Below are positions 22,601-27,887 of a stretch of DNA of 27,887 nt, in pieces. This stretch comes from Spirochaetes bacterium RBG_16_67_19 (lineage in GTDB: Bacteria; Spirochaetota; Spirochaetia; SZUA-6; DRHE01): positions 656 through 28,542 of the forward strand of contig MIBK01000198.1 in NCBI GenBank assembly GCA_001829505.1, written 5' to 3'. The notes under the pieces are model-generated. The model did not search any database. It was not told where the DNA came from and saw only the letters and a program-made list of their open reading frames with translations. A program made the position numbers and the translations under genes. The first letter of the stretch is position 1. The number at the start of each line of letters is the position of its first letter.

Positions 22601-23335
22601 TTGGGACGTTGGTTGAAGGGGGCGGCGGGGTTGGCGGTCCTGCTGCTGTTGGGCGCCTCGGGCTGCGCCCGCCGGCGGGACTTCTACCTGGACGAGCTCC
22701 AGAAGACCGAACCCGGCGCCGCCCAGGGGGCGCAGGCCGGTGAGCGGAGGATCGCGGAGCTGGAAGCCGGCATTCGCAAATACCGGCAGGAGGTGGAGCG
22801 CAAGGTCCAGGCCTCCGACCAGCTGGGCGTGTATTACCGCCTGCTGGCGGTCCGCTACATGGAGCTGGGCATGTTCCAGCAGGCCTATGGGGCCCTGGAG
22901 GAGGCGCGCAAGATCTATCCGGAGAACCCGATCCTGTTCTATTACGCGGGGATCTGCGCGGCGCGCCTCGCCCAGGCCCAGGCGGAGGCGGAGGAGCGCC
23001 GGCAGTGGCTGGAGCGGGCCGAGCGGCATTATCGCCGGGCTCTGGTCCTGGATCCGCTGCACTCGGATGCCCTGTACGCTCTTTCGGTGCTCTACGTCTA
23101 CGAGCTGGCTCGCCCGCAGGAGGCCGAGGCGTTGCTCCTGCGCCTTCTGGAGCGGGAAAAGAGGAACGCGGACGCCCTGTTCCTTCTGGGCGGCGTGTAT
23201 TACGGGTCCGGCAGGCTGGAGGACGCCCAGGGGGTGTACCGGCGGCTGGAAGGCCTGGGGCTGCCGGAGGAGCGCCGCCGGCAGGCGGAAGAGAATCTCA
23301 AGACCATCGAGGAGGAGCTGCATGGCTCCCAATGA
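22601..23335 (+). CDS. TPR-repeat lipoprotein
   Basis: The TTG at 22601 has a strong GGGAGGAAA ribosome site. The 244-residue product begins with a lipoprotein signal, LAVLLLLGASGC, with the lipid-attachment Cys at about 22. The mature part holds tetratricopeptide-like helices: YYRLLAVRYMELGMFQQAYGALEEARKIYPENP, split here by position into about residues 78-110; AERHYRRALVLDPLHSDALY; and DALFLLGGVYYGSGRLEDAQ. TPR lipoproteins act as scaffolds at the membrane; the partner is unknown. It lies between an Xer recombinase and dprA and overlaps dprA by 14 bases. Confidence 0.87.
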   Translation: MGRWLKGAAGLAVLLLLGASGCARRRDFYLDELQKTEPGAAQGAQAGERRIAELEAGIRKYRQEVERKVQASDQLGVYYRLLAVRYMELGMFQQAYGALEEARKIYPENPILFYYAGICAARLAQAQAEAEERRQWLERAERHYRRALVLDPLHSDALYALSVLYVYELARPQEAEALLLRLLEREKRNADALFLLGGVYYGSGRLEDAQGVYRRLEGLGLPEERRRQAEENLKTIEEELHGSQ

Positions 23336-24401
23336 GCTCTCGGCACTGGCCATCAACCGGGTCCCCTTCCTGAAGCCCAGGGAAAAGCTGCTGCTGCTGG
23401 AGGTCTGCGCCAGCCCGCAGCAGCTGGCCCGCCTGCCCGCCGCATCGCTGCCCGCCATCCTGGGCCGGGCCGTGCGCAGCCACAACTGGGACCCCGCCGG
23501 CGAGCTGCGCCGGGCGGAGGCCGACCTGAAGCTCTTGACCTCCCGGTCGATCCAATGCACCTTTATCTGGAGCGACGATTTCCCTCCATTATTGCGGGAA
23601 ATCTATGATCCGCCGATCGTTCTTTACTATAGAGGGATCCTTCCGAAGCCGCAGGAAGTCTGGGTCGGGGTCGTCGGCACCCGCCATCCTACGGGGAACG
23701 GTCGCGACGCGGCCTTCGCCCTGGGCTTCGAGCTGGCCGGAATGGGGGTGGGCACGGTTTCCGGGCTGGCCCACGGCATAGACGCGGAGGCGCACCGGGG
23801 CAGCCTGGCGGAAGGCGGCCGGACCGCCGGGGTGCTGGGCAACGGCATCGACCAGGTGTTTCCGGGCAGCAGCGCCCCGCTGGGGCGCAGGATACTGGCC
23901 GACGGCGGCTGCATCCTCAGCGAGTTCCCGCCCGGGGAGCCCCCCCGACCCTATCATTTTCCGGGGCGAAACCGCATCATCAGCGGCCTGAGCCGGGCGG
24001 TGGTGGTGGTCCAGGCCCCGGAAGGCTCCGGCGCGCTGATCACCGCTGAATACGCCCTGGAACAGGGGCGGGAGCTGCTGGTCCACGCCGACTGCCTGGA
24101 GGGAGCGACGGGGGCCGGCACGCGCGCGCTGGCCGACCAGGGAGCCCAGGCGGTGCGGGGCGCGGCGGAGCTGCTAGCCGGCTGGGGGGCCGGCGACAGC
24201 AGGCAGGAGCCCGACGGAAATCCGCTGATGTTGCGGCGCAGGAACCCGCTGCTGCGGCACGGCAGGATGCCTGCCCTGGCCGCGCGGCAAGCAGCCCTGG
24301 CATCCGGGCGGTGGAGCGCGGCGGAAGTACTGGCCCGGCAGATGGAGAGCGAGCTGGCTCACGAGCTGTCGATTCACAACGGAGAGGTGTGGTATGGCTA
24401 A
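23322..24401 (+). CDS. dprA: DNA-processing protein DprA
   Basis: DprA loads RecA on incoming single-stranded DNA during transformation. The 359-residue protein has an N-terminal helical region and a Rossmann-fold core: VGVVGTRHPT, TVSGLAHGIDAEAHRGSL, GVLGNGID, ILSEFPPGEPP, FPGRNRIISGLSRAVVVVQA and SGALITAEYALEQGRE. A C-terminal winged-helix-like tail ends GEVWYG. The ATG at 23322 is preceded by GGAGGAG and overlaps the TPR gene. The C-terminal third is less conserved and Arg/Ala-rich. The stop overlaps topA by 8 bases, a common linkage. Confidence 0.95.
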   Translation: MAPNELSALAINRVPFLKPREKLLLLEVCASPQQLARLPAASLPAILGRAVRSHNWDPAGELRRAEADLKLLTSRSIQCTFIWSDDFPPLLREIYDPPIVLYYRGILPKPQEVWVGVVGTRHPTGNGRDAAFALGFELAGMGVGTVSGLAHGIDAEAHRGSLAEGGRTAGVLGNGIDQVFPGSSAPLGRRILADGGCILSEFPPGEPPRPYHFPGRNRIISGLSRAVVVVQAPEGSGALITAEYALEQGRELLVHADCLEGATGAGTRALADQGAQAVRGAAELLAGWGAGDSRQEPDGNPLMLRRRNPLLRHGRMPALAARQAALASGRWSAAEVLARQMESELAHELSIHNGEVWYG

Positions 24402-26514
24402 GAAGACCTTGATCATCGTCGAATCCCCGGCCAAGGCCAAGACGATTGAGAAGTACCTGGGCGAAGGCTACGCGGTGGCCGCCTCGATGGGCCACCTGGT
24501 GGACCTGCCCAAGAGCCGCCTGGCCGTGGACGTGGAAAAGGGCTTCGAGCCGGAGTACATCACCATCCGCGGCAAGGCCAAGATCCTGAACGGGCTGCGC
24601 CAGGAGGCCGGCCGCTCGGCGGAGGTGCTGCTGGCCTCGGATAACGACCGGGAAGGGGAGGCCATCTCCTTCCACCTGCGCAACGCCATCCTCTCGAAGA
24701 AACCCGGAATCCCGGTGCGCAGGATCGTGTTCAACGAGATCACCCCGCAGGTCATCCGCGACGCGGTGGCCCACCCGGGGGAGATCGACGGGGCCAAGGT
24801 GGAGGCGCAGAAGGCCCGCAGGGTCCTGGACCGCCTGGTCGGTTATCACCTTTCCCCGATCCTCTGGAAGAAGGTCAAGAACGGGCTGTCCGCCGGCAGG
24901 GTGCAGTCGGTGGCCCTGCGCCTGCTGTGCGAGCGGGAGGCGGAGGTGGAGTCCTTCCTCCCCGAGGAGTATTGGAGCCTGGAAGCGGAGTTGAAGAAGG
25001 GCCGCTCCACCTTCAAGGCCGCGCTGGTGGAGTTCCGGGGCGCCAAGGCGGAACCGAAAACCCAGCAGGAGGTGGACGCCGTCATCGCCTCCCTCCAGGG
25101 GGCCGAGTACCGGGTGGCCGCCCTGCGCAGCACCGAGAAGACCCTGAAGCCCAAGGCCCCCCTGACCACCTCCAAGCTGCAGCAGGAGGCGGCCAACCGC
25201 TTCGGCTTCACCTCGCGGAAGACCATGCAGGTGGCCCAGACCCTGTACGAGGGCGTGGACATCGGCTCCGGCCGGGTAGGCCTGATCACCTACATGCGCA
25301 CGGACTCCACCCGCGTGTCGGAAACGGCGCTGGCCGAGGTGCGCGACTTTCTGGCCGAGCGCTACCCCGCGGAGCTGCCCGAAAAGGCCGTTTACTACAC
25401 TCCCGCCGCCAAGGCACAGGACGCCCACGAAGCCATCCGCCCGACCTACGTGCGCAACACCCCGGAGGACGTACGCGGGTCGCTCAGCCCCGAGCAGTTC
25501 AAGCTGTACTCCCTGGTCTGGGAGCGCTTCGTATCCTCGCAGATGATCCCCGCCCGGACGGTGACCAGTACGGCGGACATCCGCGCGGGGGAGGCCCTGT
25601 TCCGGGCCAGCTCCACCCGGACCAGCCTGCCGGGATTCCAGCGCGTCCTGTCGGTGCTGGCCACCAAGGAGCAGGGCAAGGCCCTGCCCGCCCTCGCGGA
25701 GGGGGAGGCCCTGGAGTTCCTGCGCCACATCGGCGAGCAGCATTTCACCTCCGGGCCGGCCCGCTACACCGACGCCACGATCATCAAGGCCCTGGAGGAG
25801 AAGGGCATCGGGAGGCCCTCCACCTACGCCCCGATCATCTCCGTGCTGCTGGACCGCTACTACGTGGTGCGCAAGAGCCGCCAGCTGGTGCCCACCCAGC
25901 TGGGGCGCATCATCAACAACCTGCTCACCGCCCAGTTCCCGGAGCTGCTCAACGAGAACTTCACCGCCTCCCTGGAGCGCAGGCTGGACGAGGTGGAGGA
26001 GCGCAAGGCGAGCTGGGACGAGGTGGTGTCGGAGTTCTACCGCGGCTTCAAGGTCCAGGTGGATCACGTCATGGACACCCTGGAATCCATCAAGGGCGTG
26101 CTGGACGAGCCCACCGAGTTCATTTGCGAGAAGTGCGGCCGGCCCCTGGTGAAGAAGCTGGGCCGCTACGGCTTCTTCCTGGCCTGCACCGGCTTCCCGG
26201 AATGCCGCAACACGCGCGCGGTGCCGCTGGCCGACTGCCCCAAACCCGGCTGCGGCGGCAAGATCATCGCCCGGCGGCGCAAGGGCGGCAGGGGCAAGGA
26301 GTTCTACGGCTGCACCAACTACCCGCAGTGCGATTTCGTCACCTACTACAAGCCGGCCAACGCCAGCTGCCCGCAGTGCGGCCATTTCCTGGTGGAAAAG
26401 CAGGACAAGCAGCGCGGCTCCTACAAGGCCTGCATCAACCCGCAGTGCGACTACCTGCACACCCCTGACGGCGCGTCCACTGAGCATCAGGATGCGGAGG
26501 ACCAGAGTGCTTGA
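24394..26514 (+). CDS. topA: DNA topoisomerase I
   Basis: TopA relaxes negative supercoils by single-strand passage. The 706-residue protein opens with the Toprim domain, VESPAKAKTIEKYLG (about 7-21) and ASDNDREGEAI with the acidic triad Asp83, Asp85 and Glu87. The central domain carries the active-site Tyr300 in ITYMRTDSTRVSE. HEAIRPT and GIGRPSTYAPI follow. Three C-terminal zinc fingers lie after about residue 575, with CEKCG...CTGFPEC, CPKPGCGG...CTNYPQC and CPQCG...CINPQC; the second has a four-residue CPKPGC spacing. Length is normal. The start overlaps dprA. Confidence 0.97.
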   Translation: MAKKTLIIVESPAKAKTIEKYLGEGYAVAASMGHLVDLPKSRLAVDVEKGFEPEYITIRGKAKILNGLRQEAGRSAEVLLASDNDREGEAISFHLRNAILSKKPGIPVRRIVFNEITPQVIRDAVAHPGEIDGAKVEAQKARRVLDRLVGYHLSPILWKKVKNGLSAGRVQSVALRLLCEREAEVESFLPEEYWSLEAELKKGRSTFKAALVEFRGAKAEPKTQQEVDAVIASLQGAEYRVAALRSTEKTLKPKAPLTTSKLQQEAANRFGFTSRKTMQVAQTLYEGVDIGSGRVGLITYMRTDSTRVSETALAEVRDFLAERYPAELPEKAVYYTPAAKAQDAHEAIRPTYVRNTPEDVRGSLSPEQFKLYSLVWERFVSSQMIPARTVTSTADIRAGEALFRASSTRTSLPGFQRVLSVLATKEQGKALPALAEGEALEFLRHIGEQHFTSGPARYTDATIIKALEEKGIGRPSTYAPIISVLLDRYYVVRKSRQLVPTQLGRIINNLLTAQFPELLNENFTASLERRLDEVEERKASWDEVVSEFYRGFKVQVDHVMDTLESIKGVLDEPTEFICEKCGRPLVKKLGRYGFFLACTGFPECRNTRAVPLADCPKPGCGGKIIARRRKGGRGKEFYGCTNYPQCDFVTYYKPANASCPQCGHFLVEKQDKQRGSYKACINPQCDYLHTPDGASTEHQDAEDQSA

Positions 26515-27451
26515 GAGCTATTTGAAATACCTGAAGCACGTCCGCCACTTCTCCCCGGCCACCCTGGCGGCCTACGGCCGGGACCTGGAGCTGTACCACG
26601 GCTACCTGCGGGAGGCCGGTCTGGAGGGACGGGAGCTCACCGCCTCCGAAGCCAGGGGCTTCGTGGGCTGGCTGTCCGGCCGGGGCCTGGGCTCGCGCTC
26701 CATCAACCGGGCCCTTTCGGCCGTGCGCGGCCTTTTCCGCTTTACCCGCGTCCAGGGCGGGCAGGCCGGCTCCGACCCCTTCCGGGAGGTGCGCTCGCTG
26801 AAGGTCCCGTCCCACCTGCCTTCCTTCCTGCTGGAGCAGGAGGCGGCCAGCCTGATAGACGGGCCGGCTGCCGCCCTCCCTGGCTCCGGCTGCGCTGCGG
26901 CCTCCATGCCTGAGCCGGCGGCCAGCTTCTGGGAGCTGCGCGACCGGTTGATCCTGGAGCTGCTCTACGCCACCGGCTGCCGCGTCTCGGAGCTGGCGGC
27001 CGTGAACCTGACCGACCTGGACCTCGGCGCCCGCTCGATCCGGGTGCGGGGCAAGGGCGGCAGGGAACGGGTGGTGTTCTACGGGGCGCCGGCCGCGGGG
27101 GTGCTCAAGGAGTGCCTGCTCTCCCGGCGGGCCCTGGCCCTGGAAAGGGGCGGGGAGGCCGGCAAGGCGCTGCTGCTCAACCGGCGGGGCCGGCGCATCA
27201 CGGTGCGCGGCATCCAGGGGATCGTGGAAAAGGCCCTGCGCGCCTCCGGCCTGCCCAAGCCGGCCAGCCCGCACACCTTCCGGCACAGCTTCGCTACACA
27301 TCTATTGAACCGCGGCCGGGACATCCGCAAGGTGCAGGAGCTGCTCGGGCACGCCAACCTGTCCAGCACCCAGGTGTACACCCACCTGGACATCGAGCGC
27401 CTGGCCGAGGAGTACCGCCTGGCCCACCCGCATGCCCGGAGGCAGAACTAG
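26507..27451 (+). CDS. xerC: Tyrosine recombinase of the XerC/XerD type (second copy)
   Basis: From the GTG at 26507 the 314-residue protein begins [20 protein letters not shown], as XerC proteins do. The GTG has GGAGG 6 bases upstream; an ATG at 26492 without ribosome site is the alternative. Catalytic residues are Arg159 (CRVSE), Lys183 (GKGGRER), His256 and Arg259 (HTFRHSF), His282 (GHANLSSTQ) and Tyr291 (VYTHL). An Ala/Pro-rich insertion of about 25 residues (around 125-145) lies before the catalytic domain and is unusual. It overlaps topA by 8 bases and is followed directly by hslV, the widespread topA-xerC-hslV order. Confidence 0.93.
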   Translation: MLESYLKYLKHVRHFSPATLAAYGRDLELYHGYLREAGLEGRELTASEARGFVGWLSGRGLGSRSINRALSAVRGLFRFTRVQGGQAGSDPFREVRSLKVPSHLPSFLLEQEAASLIDGPAAALPGSGCAAASMPEPAASFWELRDRLILELLYATGCRVSELAAVNLTDLDLGARSIRVRGKGGRERVVFYGAPAAGVLKECLLSRRALALERGGEAGKALLLNRRGRRITVRGIQGIVEKALRASGLPKPASPHTFRHSFATHLLNRGRDIRKVQELLGHANLSSTQVYTHLDIERLAEEYRLAHPHARRQN

Positions 27452-27452
27452 C

Positions 27453-27887
27453 ATGGAGGCCATGCACGGCACGACCATCATCGCGGTGCGCCGGGACGGC
27501 CGCTTGTGCATGGGCGGGGACGGGCAGGTCACCCTGGGCAACACCATCATGAAGGCCCGCGCCCGCAAGATCCGCAAGGTGGCCGACGGCGGGGTGCTGG
27601 TGGGCTTCGCCGGGGCCACCGCGGACGCCTTCACCCTGTTCGAGCGCTTCGAGGGCAAGGTGAAGGAGCACCGCGGCGACCTGCGCCGCTCGGCGGTGGA
27701 GCTGGCCAAGGACTGGCGCACGGACCGGGTGCTCCGCCGCCTGGAGGCCATGCTGCTGGTGGCCGACCGCAAGGACCTGCTGCTGATCTCCGGCACCGGC
27801 GATGTGGTGGACCCGGAGGAACCTGTGCTGGCCATCGGCTCGGGGGGCAGCTTCGCCTACGCCGCGGCCCGGGCCCTGCTGGAGTCC
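27453..27887 (+). CDS. hslV: ATP-dependent protease subunit HslV (3' end beyond window)
   Basis: HslV is the proteasome-like peptidase that works with the HslU ATPase. The visible 145 codons contain [80 protein letters not shown] and [19 protein letters not shown]. This is nearly the whole protein. The catalytic N-terminal threonine would be Thr6, exposed after removal of MEAMHG-type leader residues. An in-frame ATG at 27462 is an alternative start. hslU is expected just beyond the window. Confidence 0.95.
   Translation, partial: MEAMHGTTIIAVRRDGRLCMGGDGQVTLGNTIMKARARKIRKVADGGVLVGFAGATADAFTLFERFEGKVKEHRGDLRRSAVELAKDWRTDRVLRRLEAMLLVADRKDLLLISGTGDVVDPEEPVLAIGSGGSFAYAAARALLES

Noticed and set aside
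24040..26487. An 815-codon minus-strand frame opposite dprA and topA
   Set aside because: It is an antisense shadow of GC-rich coding sequence; topA on the plus strand has complete motifs.
26492..26506. ATG at 26492 as the xerC start
   Set aside because: It lacks a ribosome site, while the GTG at 26507 has GGAGG at ideal distance and gives the usual XerC N-terminus. Not excluded.

Overview
The window is about 27.9 kb of very GC-rich, densely packed bacterial chromosome. It has no mobile element, CRISPR array, tRNA or rRNA that I can see. Most genes read rightwards, and many overlap their neighbour by 1 to 14 bases. The best clue to the organism is gene order. A reduced division cluster (mraZ-rsmH-ftsL-murF-mraY-ftsW-ftsQ-ftsA-ftsZ, without ftsI, murE, murD, murG, murC, murB or ddl) runs directly into xerD-like, TPR lipoprotein, dprA, topA, xerC and hslV. 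From memory this closely matches the arrangement in Spirochaetes such as Treponema, so I suggest an uncultured, high-GC spirochaete or a close relative. This is an inference, not a search result.

Left edge (1-754). A leftward operon encodes a 17-residue cysteine-rich peptide, an HgcC-like AbrB-fold protein and the start of an ArsM-type arsenite methyltransferase. It is preceded by a promoter whose -10 region lies inside a perfect 7-bp inverted repeat. On the other strand lies a folded segment ending in a strong intrinsic terminator. One of its loops carries the anti-Shine-Dalgarno sequence, making it a candidate small RNA.

Middle (755-12952). An MTA/SAH nucleosidase-like gene is paired with pcm. 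Next come a DegT/DnrJ-family protein that has lost its catalytic lysine, nadK-recN plus a helical unknown gene, and a leftward cytidine deaminase. A membrane-anchored propeller-like protein, an M23 peptidase and a zinc-ribbon methyltransferase follow. A DUF4912 protein is paired with a GH57 branching enzyme, and a leftward DUF1820 gene closes the section.

Right half (13068-27887). The division and cell-wall cluster starts from a clear promoter followed by MraZ-box repeats. MraZ is the likely autorepressor, RsmH modifies 16S rRNA, and MurF and MraY make the peptidoglycan precursor. FtsL, FtsQ, FtsW, FtsA and FtsZ build the divisome. The downstream genes handle chromosome topology and recombination (two Xer recombinases, DprA, TopA) and proteolysis (HslV, cut by the window end).

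Regulatory reading. Several operon-first genes have good sigma70-type promoters ending almost at the start codon and no Shine-Dalgarno sequence. Most internal genes have strong Shine-Dalgarno sequences, often with TTG or GTG starts.
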